Assembly (NCBI RefSeq): GCF_963676685.1
Contig: NC_092356.1
Location: 48,509,601-48,573,600 of the forward strand
From: Mytilus edulis
Taxonomy: Eukaryota; Mollusca; Bivalvia; Mytilida; Mytilidae
Direction of reading: 5' to 3'
DNA: 64,000 nucleotides
The notes beneath the pieces are model-generated. The model saw nothing but the letters and a program-made list of their open reading frames with translations. It was not told the origin of the DNA and ran no database searches. Positions 26,501 through 34,118 of this stretch are shown here, piece by piece. The translations under genes were made by a program, and so were the position numbers. The number at the start of each line of letters is the position of its first letter. Positions within the stretch are counted from its first letter, which is position 1.

Positions 26501-29500
26501 CACCTTCTAGTCTCTTTGTTGTAACTTCTCATTTTAAACCTCAATTTAAAGGTCACATCACTTAGTAGGTTAGTTTTCTTAGGTGACTACCTTTATATAC
26601 AAATGTGACTGTATTTACAATAAAATTCCACCTCGTAATATTGTAATGTATGTGTATTTCCAGTGTTGGACCAGGACTTACACGGATGAGTATTGGTATA
26701 CTATACATAGCTATGTACCAGATTGGTGGACTGCTGTTTAATGAGGAACATATGTTATCTGACGATTTCATGGTAATTACAATCTATTTTTTTTTTCTTG
26801 GTGACATATCAATTACTATTGTAGATATTTATATCTCATTAGAAAATGATTTACTTAAAACAATTTAGCCTTAAAGCTGTTTGTGGTGAAATTACTCATA
26901 AATGCTGCATGCTTAACAGAGAAGCAGAAATTTCCAAATTTTAGTTCTTTGGTTTGACCTGGCATCAACCTCTTGCACTAGAGTAGAGCATGAGACAAGC
27001 ATGGTGCATGAAAAAAAACTGTGATTTTGAAGTAGTTTGAGCCGTTCATAAAAAAGATAAATTGTGGTTTGAAAAATTAAGTAGTTGCCAAGAAATGACA
27101 CACATAAATATTTTTAGAAATTTATACAAGTCTACTGGCATGACTGAAGTTTTCAAAATGAGACAATAAAAAGTGCTTGTTGTGCTTCTTGACACATTCG
27201 TCAGAAATTTTTTTATGATGGAAGAATTATATACAAATAGAAAGAAAACTGAACATTGATTTGTGTCATTTGCTGTTATTAATATTACAACACAATATTA
27301 TTTGACAGCAGAAGTTATGTTTATTTTAGTGATTAATATTTATAAAAATGTTGTTACTAAAAGACCCAATAAAAATAATGAAAGAGTACATTTATACTTA
27401 TTAAGTCTCCCAAACAAAGTTTGGAGACTTATTGTTTTTGGTCAGTTCTTATTATTTTTATTATTCTTCCTCTTCCTCTTCCTCTTCCTCTTCTTCTTCC
27501 GCCACTTTAAAAATGAACTTGTCCGCAGCGGTTCTCCTAAACGGCTTGTCAGATTTACTTAGGATTTTACAATATGTTAGTCTAATATGTCTAGGTGAGC
27601 CATCAATGTTTCGTTTGTGCATTGGGGTCTATTAAGGGGTATTTTTGGGGGTAGAAAGGAGGGAGGGGTTTACTATAGAACCCTAAGGGATTTTATTTTC
27701 TAAAATTTTCAAATGAATATAACTTAAAAACTGTAAGTGATAGATACATGCAGTCTTCAGAAATGATTATAGGACAATAAAACAAATCACATGAAATGTA
27801 GGGGGAGTCCCTGGGGGGTCATCCCCACCCCCTTCAATTTGAGAATATGCTTTTATCTTGTAAACGGTCCAGATCCCCACCCCTAAACCATATATATTCT
27901 TGAATGGGATGATAAAACAAATCAAATGAAATTAAAGGGAAGTCCCCGGGGGTCATCCCCACCCTGTTCAATTTGAGAATGTGCTATTATCTTGTAAACA
28001 GTCCAGATCCCCACCCCTAAACCATATATATTCTTGTAGGGGACAATAAAACAAATGAAATGAAATAAAAGTGATGTCCCTAGGGGCTCACCCCACCCCC
28101 TCTTGTTTGAAAACTTGTAAACGGTCAACATCCCCACCCCTAAACCATATATATTCTTGTATGGGACAATAAAACTAATCAAATGAAATTAAATGGAAGT
28201 TCCTGGGGGTCACCCCCACCCCGTTCAATTTGAGAATGTACTATTATCTTGTAAACGGTCCAGATCCCCACCCCTAAACCATATATATTCTTGTAGGGGA
28301 CAATAAAACAAATGAAATGAAATAAAAGGGAAGTCCCGAGGGAGTCACCCCACCCCCTCTTGTTTGAAAACTTTGTAAACAGTCAACATCCCCACCCCTA
28401 AACCATATATATACTTGTATGGGACAATAAAGCTAATCAAATGAAATTAAAGGGAAGTTCCTGGGGGTTGCCCCCACCCCGTTCAATTTGAGAATGTGCT
28501 ATTATCTTGTAAACGGTCAACATCCCCACCCCTAAACCATATATATTCTTGTATGGGACAATAAAACTAATCAAATGAAATTAAATGGAAGTTCCTGGGG
28601 GTCACCCCCACCCCGTTCAATTTGAGAATGTACTATTATCTTGTAAACGGTCCAGATCCCCACTCCTAAACCATATATATTCTTGTAGGGGACAATAAAA
28701 CAAATGAAATGAAATAAAAGGGAAGTCCCGAGGGAGTCACCCCACCCCCTCTTGTTTGAAAACTTTGTAAACAGTCAACATCCCCACCCCTAAACCATAT
28801 ATATACTTGTATGGGACAATAAAGCTAATCAAATGAAATTAAAGGGAAGTTCCTGGGGGTTGCCCCCCACCCCGTTCAATTTGAGAATGTGCTATTATCT
28901 TGTAAATGGTCCAGATCCCGACCCCTAAACCACATATATTCTTGTATGGGACAATAAAACAAATCAAATGAAATGTAGGTAAAGTCTCTGGGGGTTACCA
29001 CCACCCCCACCTGTTTGAATACTTGTAAATGGTGGAGATCCCCACCCGTAAGCCATATATATTCTTGTATTGGACAAAAAAATCAAATCAAATGAACATG
29101 GGACCATATAAATGGCGAGTTATGGGAGCTTTGTTTGGGAGACTTCGTAACAGCATCCTGTTACAATTACTTCTTGTTTTAAATGTTCTTGTTTTATTTA
29201 ATTTCAGAACCATTATTTTCTAACCAGATGTGCTTATGTGTTGTTTTATGGAAGAATCTTGTTTTGTCAGTACATAGGATGCTGGCTGATAGCAGTAAGT
29301 AAAATTAAATACTAATTAAAAGAATATCTAAATAGGCAGTTCAAGAATCCTAATTAGATAGCAATTCTGCTATAAATACCAGATAAAAAAACAAAGTTCT
29401 TCTTTAACTTGTATACACGGTATAAGAAGAAATCCTTCAAGAATACATATGTACCAGCATTATAATTTAAAATACAAGGTTTACATTTATCTTCAATAAG

Positions 29501-32500
29501 ATTTATTATTGGCTCTCAAATTAAAACAGTTGGACACACAAGCAAAACTATAGCATTTCGTCAATTCTCCAGTGTTTCACCACCAATAGTATTTAAAGCA
29601 TTGTTACAGAGAATTGCATTTTTGATCTTTGATCTTTGTGAAGAAGACTAATCATGAGCATTAAGCTACTAATTCATCTTTCTACAGTCATATTGTTTTC
29701 ATGAAAGATATTCTGCACTGAATACTGACTACTATTCTATATACAGGAAGGAGTATGCATTCTTAATGGTCTGTCTTACAATGGAAAAGATGAAAATGGA
29801 AACATATTATGGGATGGAATACAGAATGTGAAACCGTACCCATTAGAAACAGCCACTTCATTCCATGGTTTAATATCTGCCTTTAACATTAACACCAATC
29901 TTTGGATGGCAAAGTAAGTGTATATGTATAAGGGCTATTCCAGAAAAAACAAGTTAGTAGGGGGAAGAAAGCCATTGATTAATTTGTAGGTTGGTCAAGG
30001 GTAAAAAATAAAAATTATCAATGTTATACAGATGTTGGCCCTTAATTTTGATGTGTTGGTGGTACCCATGTATTTCATATGTGTGTTCTGCCACTAAGAG
30101 ACACTTTTTCCAGAACAGCCCTAAAGTTAAAATTAGGAAATTGGTACACAGGATTTTTTTTTCACATAAATATTTAATAAGAACAGGAGTATGCAATAAG
30201 TTAGTTTCAAAAAAATGCATCACTTATAAGTATATAGACATTACTATATAGTGTAAAGTTAACATGCTTTGTTGTATATATTTAGATATCTTTTCAAACG
30301 ACTGAGATTTATGGGCAGCAAACTATTATCCCAGTCAGTAACCTTATTTTATCTGGCATTATGGCATGGTCTAAAAACTGGATATTACATGAACTTTTTC
30401 CTGGAGTTTTTTATGGTCAACACTGAGAATCAGGTGAGTGACATTTATTAGGCTCTTTTAACCATTCTGAGATTCCTTTAAGGGGTGGAAGGAGCTTTTT
30501 AAGGGATGTAGTGATTAGGCCTCTATTTTTGTAGGGATTCCAGGTTGGTCCTTTATTATCTAGGGATTTACCCATGTCAGGTCATAAATATTAATTGGTG
30601 ATTATTTTGGGGGAATTCAGGATAACACCCCTTCCCACTGCCCCTCTTCCTTATTAATTAGGTTTTTTTTATATACAAATGTATACACTGGATCTCTAGT
30701 ACTAGATCAAGTTTATTATGAATATTATGTATCTCTCCTAGAAAGTGTCACAAATTCTGATGTGATCAAGTACATAAATTAGGAAGTTCCACTGCCTTAT
30801 TTAATGTTTAAATCCCTTATTAGTTAATATTACAAGTTATTAATCATAGATTTTATCGGACCACAGATGAATTACCACATTGTGATTGGTTAAATGCCGT
30901 CACATGGTGAGCCCCTATGAGACGGTATGGGGTTAGTAAGTTTCATATGGGGTTCATGACGCATTAATGGCGATGTCATCTATTAATGTTGTTGTGTTTC
31001 ATTGTTTATTTTTCAACAAAACGCCGCAGAAAAAGTCCAGCGTCCGATAAATTTGTTATACGGTTAACTACTGACCCCTACGGATCCATAGAAGGTGAAT
31101 AAAATTCATAGGGGACTCAGCCTCCAGCCTCTACCTCTTATGGATTTTACTAACCCTCTATGGATCCTTATGGGGTCAGTAGCGAACCATATAACTTATA
31201 GTATGTATTTGTTATTTCTACAATAGGGGAAGTAATTTCTATCTTGAGGTCCATGTGAGGTGAAAGCAAATATCAATTAATTTATATTCAGATTAATGCC
31301 ACTGATGATAATTGACATATACTAAATGACTCGTAAGATTTTAAAAAAGATGTTCTTTATTTTTTGTCAATGTTTATATCTATATGTACAAAGTTTGTAT
31401 TCATTGAAGATGACTGCCTTATCTAAGAAAGTGCCGGCCATACAGAAATTGTCTTCCATGCCAAGCTTGCAGCCATTTGTTTGGGTTGTGAAGAAGACAT
31501 TTATTACTTTCTCATTAAGTTATGCCTTAGTTAGTTTTGGATTGTTAGAATGGAACAAATATTTTAAGGTAAAGTTTATCCTAGACACCTTACTTTAAAT
31601 ACTTTGATGACTTAATATATCATTTGTGAATGGGGAATAAACAGAAATCAGTATATAACTACTGTGGATTCATTAATATTCGTTGGATACCAATTTTCAT
31701 GGATTTCGTGGGTACAGGAGAACCACGAATTTAAATGTTCAACGAAATACTGATTTTCTACAGGAATGTATGCAGAATTTGTTAAAACAATGAATTTACA
31801 TATCCACGAATATGCAAGTTTTCATCAATCCACGAAAATTGGTACGCACGGAAATAAATGAATCCACAGTATTTATTAGCAACACATTCATCTATTCATC
31901 CCGGGTATCAATTTTCATTGATTAAGGTAACACTGCATTTTCATGGATATTTTATTTCTTGGTTTTTGCCAAAGTCTGTGTACAAGCTTTTTGGACATTT
32001 GTTTTTTGTTGAACATTTGAATTAGTGGTCAGTTTACAGTCTCCATCAATAGATAACTGTCTATACAATATTTCAAGCTCTGAACTGTATCAGTAGCCTT
32101 CCAACACTTAGGTTGTGAGCTCGTACACCTTATGTGCAAGATGCATTAGACTGTATCGTAATTGAGTAGAATTGTTAGTTTTCCTACAGAAGGCCGTTGT
32201 TATCTCCTGGCTCTAGAGCTTTCTTCACCAATAAAAATTGGAGGCATATAAATAAGCAATTATCAGTCAATCAGACAGAGTATAAGAAGTCATTTCAGTG
32301 GATATTCTATGAGGAGTAAATATAAACAAATACCATGCAATAACCATTTTAATGTATGATTAAATGATTCAGAAACAAGATCACTATGGTTTTCCACATC
32401 ACATTACCTCAAGGGATATCACATTTTATTTATTTTGTAAATATCATGAAATATTTCACAAAATATATATTATTAATCTCATGCTTGATAATTTTTTCTT

Positions 32501-33257
32501 ACAGGTTTATGGATCCATATATTACATAGGTCATGTGATATTTATGTTAGTACCATTAGTGGTTTATTTGTTTGCTAAAGTTCCTATTTCAGTCTATACA
32601 TCACATAGAAGAAACCAGAGGTATGTTAAGAATATTAGCTAATTCAAAATCAAATATTGGAAACATTCATAATTCAAATGATTATTGTAACGCCATAGAA
32701 ATTGCATTCATTTGTTAATGTGGTTGTTGCTCAAAGGGATAACATATAAGATTAGATGGGATTTCTATGAAATAAATGCTGCATTTATATGATGAGTTGG
32801 AAATTTAAGGGGGGAGGGGGCACTGAAGAAAAACAAACAATGTTTCAGTATTTTGATTTTTTGTCTTAAGGGAGTCTAAAATAAAAATGATAGAATTTGT
32901 TTATACTTAGCCAAAACATAGTATCTATCGATATATGTTGAAAAATATACTAAAATATCAATAGAAAATTAAAGATAGGGTCACCATACGTTTTTTCCCC
33001 GGCTAAAATACAAAATAGAAAAATTCAATGTAGATTCCTAAGAAAATGCATTAAGAAAATGATCTGTTTTAGAGTTACCTCCCCTTAAAATGCCAATTTA
33101 AAAACAACCTAAAATAAATCTACTCTTGTTTATTCCCGTGCTTTAAATTAAATGGTTTTTATTATTTATCAGTTTCAGATTTAATTGATATATGTAGACT
33201 AAAAAATGTTCTTTTTCTTTTTTTAGCAGAGAATTAAAAGAAGAGAAAGTGGACTGA
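8436..33257 (+). CDS. LPCAT3: lysophospholipid acyltransferase 5-like (LPCAT3/MBOAT5), 13 exons
   Basis: This membrane-bound O-acyltransferase should transfer acyl-CoA chains, typically polyunsaturated, to lysophosphatidylcholine and related lipids in the ER (Lands cycle). Exons: 8436-8526, 13912-14019, 15979-16085, 17603-17728, 19544-19651, 21825-21898, 26664-26772, 29208-29294, 29747-29913, 30286-30433, 31410-31568, 32505-32620, 33227-33257. All introns are GT-AG and every phase joins, giving 1,431 bases and 476 residues; human LPCAT3 is about 487. Recognisable blocks include LGASE near the N-terminus, VPSLL, GPQF, FNINTN (N317) and LALWHG (H353). N317 and H353 are 36 residues apart, as in vertebrate LPCAT3. 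Many hydrophobic segments are visible. The C-terminus ends EEKVD, not the canonical KKxx ER signal. The start chosen is the first ATG giving LPCAT3-like sequence; an in-frame ATG at 8382 is possible. The 3' end of the mRNA is unknown; ATTAAA at about 33397 and 33547 are candidate poly(A) signals. Confidence 0.95.
9049..10045. mobile_element. 997-bp DNA element with inverted ends and 6-bp target duplication
   Basis: The left end CAGACCTGCCAACT (9049-9062) is mirrored by AGTTGGCAGGTCTG (10032-10045). TATATG is duplicated directly outside both ends (9043-9048 and 10046-10051). No transposase frame is present, so it is non-autonomous. It sits in intron 1 of the acyltransferase gene. Confidence 0.85.
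10107..11712. mobile_element. composite foldback element with nested inverted repeats
   Basis: Outer arms of about 55 bases (10107-10165 and 11657-11712) are inverted copies containing AATAGACTAT and CTCCGGTTT. Inside the left arm a second inverted pair (about 10166-10235 and 10325-10405) carries ACCTACGACATCCTG. A third pair surrounds the core: CTCACTAGCCC near 10433 and GGGCTAGTGG near 11624. The nesting suggests insertion of one foldback unit in another. There is no coding frame. Confidence 0.7.
11903..12062 (+). pseudogene. degenerate echoes of exon 2 inside intron 1
   Basis: Bases 11903-11963 resemble the coding sequence of exon 2 (shared ATAGAAGTTT and CTAACATACAACATA) but contain in-frame stops. 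Forty bases on, TTTTTTTTCAG at 11995-12004 is followed by GGTTATCC, the same start as exon 2, and a short open run of about 24 codons. A third partial echo (ACATACAACATACATGTATA) lies at 13071-13090. I read these as decayed duplicates of exon 2 or its surroundings. Confidence 0.55.
12055..12172. mobile_element. short foldback around TATCAGCCC
   Basis: TATTATCAGCCCTAGG and AATATCAGCCC on the left are mirrored by GGGCCGATATT and GAGGGCTGATAATG on the right. The whole unit is about 118 bases and fits a small MITE or an extrudable hairpin. Confidence 0.6.
12250..12420. repeat. short direct repeats of a TAATTAATTACAT word
   Basis: The phrase TGTAATGTGTAATTTAATTA occurs near 12280 and 12390, with related partial copies between them. 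It is a small local duplication in intron 1. Confidence 0.6.
13091..13862. mobile_element. inverted-repeat element with CpG-rich ends
   Basis: GTTCCAGACC at 13091 is mirrored by GGTCTGGAAC ending at 13862, and the inverted arms extend about 50 bases (TATTTGGAC versus GTCCAAATA). Both ends are filled with words such as TACGCGTACGGTCC, in sharp contrast to the A+T-rich surroundings. The element ends 49 bases before exon 2 of the acyltransferase gene. It carries no convincing frame. Confidence 0.8.
13912..14019 (+). CDS. LPCAT3: LPCAT3-like exon 2
   Basis: This exon completes Gly31 and encodes residues 32-66 (GYPLAFLYR at the start, YFNYG at the end). It aligns with the first membrane segments of vertebrate LPCAT3. 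Acceptor TTTTTTTAG, donor G|GTATGT, phase 1 at both sides. Confidence 0.93.
14020..15978. other. intron 2 of the LPCAT3-like gene
   Basis: No gene is supported here. Bases 15839-15965 hold a diverged fragment of the retroelement tail seen again at 19945 and 56008 (GTGGTCTCTTTGAAACATTC followed by CTCAATTTTA). It ends only about 12 bases before exon 3. The rest shows no repeat that I recognise. Confidence 0.6.
15979..16085 (+). CDS. LPCAT3: LPCAT3-like exon 3
   Basis: This exon completes Gly67 and encodes residues 68-102 (TDVVHSMIN to FIFNS), a hydrophobic membrane stretch. Acceptor CTATTTCAG, donor TCA|GTAAGT, exit phase 0. Confidence 0.92.
16653..16859. mobile_element. MITE family I, copy 1
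   Basis: The ends AGTAAATTCGGAAATTATTG and CAATAATTTCTGAATTTAC are inverted copies. The interior has GCGAAAAATGCAACA and GGGTTTTTCTCAAAATC, shared with copies at 19674 and 23329. It lies in intron 3. Confidence 0.75.
17603..17728 (+). CDS. LPCAT3: LPCAT3-like exon 4
   Basis: This exon encodes residues 103-144 (LYLVIAYYK to VYDGQKSK) in phase 0. It fits the vertebrate segment from the third membrane helix to the DGG loop without a gap. Acceptor ATTTGTAG, donor AAG|GTAAGA. Confidence 0.93.
17785..17820. repeat. poly-C then poly-A simple tract
   Basis: Eleven or more C residues and a short CT tract run straight into about 14 A residues. It lies about 60 bases after the exon 4 donor and may hamper sequencing or assembly. 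Confidence 0.8.
18075..18208 (+). repeat. dispersed repeat tail (TCTCATTGGCAATCATACCA type)
   Basis: The segment GACTATGCGGTATGGGCTTT to TCATTGGCAATCATACCACA recurs in diverged form at 60895-61025 (plus), at 62085-62150 (tail only) and in reverse at 50239-50340. It looks like the 3' portion of a SINE or LINE common in mussels. Confidence 0.6.
19544..19651 (+). CDS. LPCAT3: LPCAT3-like exon 5
   Basis: This exon encodes residues 145-180 (EKLSEDQKE to FLAGPQ), phase 0 at both ends. The VPSLL and FLAGPQ motifs match vertebrate LPCAT3. Acceptor ATTACAG, donor CAG|GTAAAT. Confidence 0.94.
19674..19883. mobile_element. MITE family I, copy 2
   Basis: This copy has TACTGTATATTCAGAAAG and CTGAATTTACAGTA as inverted ends and shares CAGGATTTTTCTCAA and AATGCAACAGG with the other copies. 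It starts only 22 bases after the exon 5 donor. Confidence 0.75.
19945..21260 (-). mobile_element. retroelement 3' region (minus orientation), split by an insertion
   Basis: On the minus strand this ends in the same tail as 56008-56150: GGGGCCAGCTGAAGGACGCC, GAAGACCTGTTGGTGACC and CACATTCCCCATTTCCATTC. It continues upstream in the element through 20500 and resumes at 21057 after an inserted unit. No intact reverse transcriptase frame is visible. The exact outer limit near 21260 is uncertain. Confidence 0.65.
20508..21056. mobile_element. 549-bp DNA element nested in the retroelement, 6-bp target duplication
   Basis: CAGAGATGCAAAC at the left end is mirrored by a GTTGCATCTCTG right end. CCGTTA is present directly outside both ends (20502-20507 and 21057-21062), and removing the insert restores a continuous CCCGTTAGGGGTTTAG host sequence. 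No transposase is encoded. The CAG...CTG termini and 6-bp duplication are like those of the 9049-10045 element. Confidence 0.85.
21511..21762. mobile_element. foldback element with internal poly-A, close to exon 6
   Basis: AGGCCATAAAAAAAGAATAG at the left is mirrored by TATTTTTGATTGTGGCCT at the right, and GGTTTGTTTGCC by GGCAAACC. It contains a run of about 27 A residues near 21670. It ends about 60 bases before exon 6. Confidence 0.7.
21825..21898 (+). CDS. LPCAT3: LPCAT3-like exon 6
   Basis: This exon encodes residues 181-204 plus two bases of Ser205 (FNIKRYLQFVNGEF at the start). It follows the GPQF motif as in vertebrate LPCAT3. Acceptor TTTTTAG, donor AG|GTAAGT, phase 2. Confidence 0.92.
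21899..24700. other. first half of intron 6
   Basis: I see no gene in this stretch. Apart from MITE family I copy 3 it shows only A+T-rich sequence and a small hairpin word (GCAAATTTTCACTTTTGC) near 23968. Confidence 0.5.
23329..23536. mobile_element. MITE family I, copy 3
   Basis: ACTGTAAATTCAGAAATTAT and ATTTCTGAATTTACAGTA form the inverted ends. The inside again has AAAAATCCTGTTAAAT and TTGCATTTTTCGCAA, in the opposite orientation to copies 1 and 2. Confidence 0.8.
24720..25680. repeat. diverged tandem array of about 115-130 bp units
   Basis: Repeated phrases are ACCATATA-TTCATGTATGGGAC, AATCAAATGAAATATAGG, GTCCCTAGGGTCACCC and CCCTCCTGTTT. The same words form the internal array of the 27403-29176 element, so this is a relative without clear ends. 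A non-repeat insert of about 100 bases lies near 25080-25180. Confidence 0.8.
25690..26663. other. end of intron 6
   Basis: There is no supported gene. Bases 26280-26480 are full of TGATTA-type words (GTGATTATTTGATTA and similar), a local simple-sequence cluster. Confidence 0.45.
26664..26772 (+). CDS. LPCAT3: LPCAT3-like exon 7
   Basis: This exon completes Ser205 and encodes residues 206-241 (VGPGLTRMSIG to LSDDFM). Acceptor TTTCCAG, donor ATG|GTAATT, exit phase 0. It matches the vertebrate LKRLSLG and following membrane segment in spacing. Confidence 0.9.
27403..29176 (+). mobile_element. Helentron/pearl-like non-autonomous element, family 1
   Basis: The 5' end is a palindrome (AAGTCTCC...GGAGACTT, 27403-27431), followed by TCCTCTTCCTCTTCC simple repeat. 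Next is a tandem array of about 130-bp units (27770-29090) in which a three-unit block recurs with a period near 393 bases. The 3' end has GGGAGACTT, then a perfect 7-bp hairpin GTAACAG-CATC-CTGTTAC (29147-29164) and CTTG before T. It encodes no protein. It ends 31 bases before exon 8. Confidence 0.7.
29208..29294 (+). CDS. LPCAT3: LPCAT3-like exon 8
   Basis: This exon encodes residues 242-270 (NHYFLTRCAYV to GCWLIA), phase 0. It aligns with the membrane helix before the EGVCIL motif. Acceptor AATTTCAG, donor GCA|GTAAGT. A mobile element abuts it upstream. Confidence 0.93.
29747..29913 (+). CDS. LPCAT3: LPCAT3-like exon 9 (catalytic Asn)
   Basis: This exon encodes residues 271-325 and two bases of Lys326. 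It opens with EGVCILNGL, contains LWDG, and ends with the FNINTN motif whose first Asn (N317) corresponds to the conserved MBOAT Asn. Donor AA|GTAAGT, phase 2. Confidence 0.96.
29929..30124. mobile_element. MITE in intron 9
   Basis: AGGGCTATTCCAGAAAAAAC at the left is mirrored by CACTTTTTCCAGAACAGCCCT at the right with few mismatches. It is about 195 bases long and starts roughly 15 bases after the exon 9 donor. Confidence 0.7.
30286..30433 (+). CDS. LPCAT3: LPCAT3-like exon 10 (catalytic His)
   Basis: This exon completes Lys326 and encodes residues 327-375. It holds YLFKRLRFMG and LALWHGLKTGY, with H353 the conserved MBOAT histidine. Acceptor ATATTTAG, donor CAG|GTGAGT, exit phase 0. Confidence 0.97.
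30434..31409. other. intron 10
   Basis: There is no gene. Bases 30890-31200 contain repeated short phrases such as TATGGGGTT, CTTATGG and CTATGGATCC in both orientations, which may be an old inverted element, but the ends are not clear. Confidence 0.4.
31410..31568 (+). CDS. LPCAT3: LPCAT3-like exon 11
   Basis: This exon encodes residues 376-428 (MTALSKKVP to WNKYFK), phase 0. The alignment with vertebrate LPCAT3 across the exon 10-11 join has no gap up to the LQPF motif, which supports the somewhat weak acceptor TTCATTGAAG. Donor AAG|GTAAAG. Confidence 0.9.
31660..31871. mobile_element. MITE with TACTGTGGATTCATT ends
   Basis: TACTGTGGATTCATTAATAT at the left is mirrored by AAATGAATCCACAGTA at the right, and ACCAATTTTC by GAAAATTGGT. 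This bivalve-type foldback repeat is about 212 bases long and lies in intron 11. Confidence 0.85.
32505..32620 (+). CDS. LPCAT3: LPCAT3-like exon 12
   Basis: This exon encodes residues 429-466 plus two bases of Ser467 (VYGSIYYIGHVIF at the start, SHRRNQ at the end). It is the last membrane helix and the start of the cytosolic tail. Acceptor CTTACAG, donor AG|GTATGT, phase 2. Confidence 0.93.
33227..33257 (+). CDS. LPCAT3: LPCAT3-like exon 13 (terminal coding)
   Basis: This exon encodes the last residues, RELKEEKVD, and the TGA stop. The acceptor is a NAGNAG tandem (TTTTAGCAG). Use of the first AG gives 476 residues and use of the second removes one Ser (or swaps at that join), both in frame. 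Confidence 0.8.
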
Positions 33258-34118
33258 TTGATACCTTCAACTTTGCTAAATTGAATTTGCAAGTCTCGAT
33301 AACTCAAATTAAGTAACCCACCATATCACTTCAGTTTGTGGTAAAGTTTATGTTGCAATATGTATTTTATGATTGACTAGTTGTTACTGCTTATACTAAT
33401 TAAAGTTCACATTTTCCAATATTTTGAATTCTTTTGATTTTGTTGTCAGTAAGAATAACCCTGAATAACTTTAATTTGAAGCATATTTTTGTGTTCTATC
33501 CTGTATATTGATTTTATCATGTGATTTTTATGTTATATGTATATTTATTAAACTGTTGAATTTAATTTAATTTGAATTAGATTTATTTATTACCATAATA
33601 TGTTTACAATAGAAGAGAAAACATTATTTACAATGGACAGAGATTTTTCTATGGATTAATTGTAACACCAATTTTTTGTTTTGTTTTTTTTAATCAATAA
33701 GGTTATTTTTCTTACACACATTTTGAATTTGACTATTATTGTTTATTAGATTTCTTCCCCTTTTCTCTATGCTGACATTGAAAGCTTGTGATATGGAAGA
33801 AAGGTAGCCTTCTGATGTGCCAGATATTAATGATAACTAGAATAGAGATGTTTAACCTTTAATTAGTTAATATATTAATTCATAAATGAAGGTTGTAGGT
33901 TTATAAATTTAACTTTAAAAATGTATGGTAGATAACTAGTCCACTTTTATCATCTGGAACTCAGATGATCAAAAGTCACATTTACTGTGGTCCGAAACAC
34001 AAAAACTATAAACTTTTACACAATTTTAGGTTAAATTGGAATAGGACAGTTTCTAAATTGATCATAGTAGGGGTATGCAAGCAATCAAATTAATTAATAG
34101 CAAGTAGTTGCTTTTTTT
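33258..34118. other. 3' UTR and flank of the LPCAT3-like gene
   Basis: No further gene is seen. ATTAAA at about 33397, followed by a TTTTGATTTTGTTG tract, is a plausible poly(A) site. A second ATTAAA lies near 33547. I cannot fix the transcript end. Confidence 0.45.
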
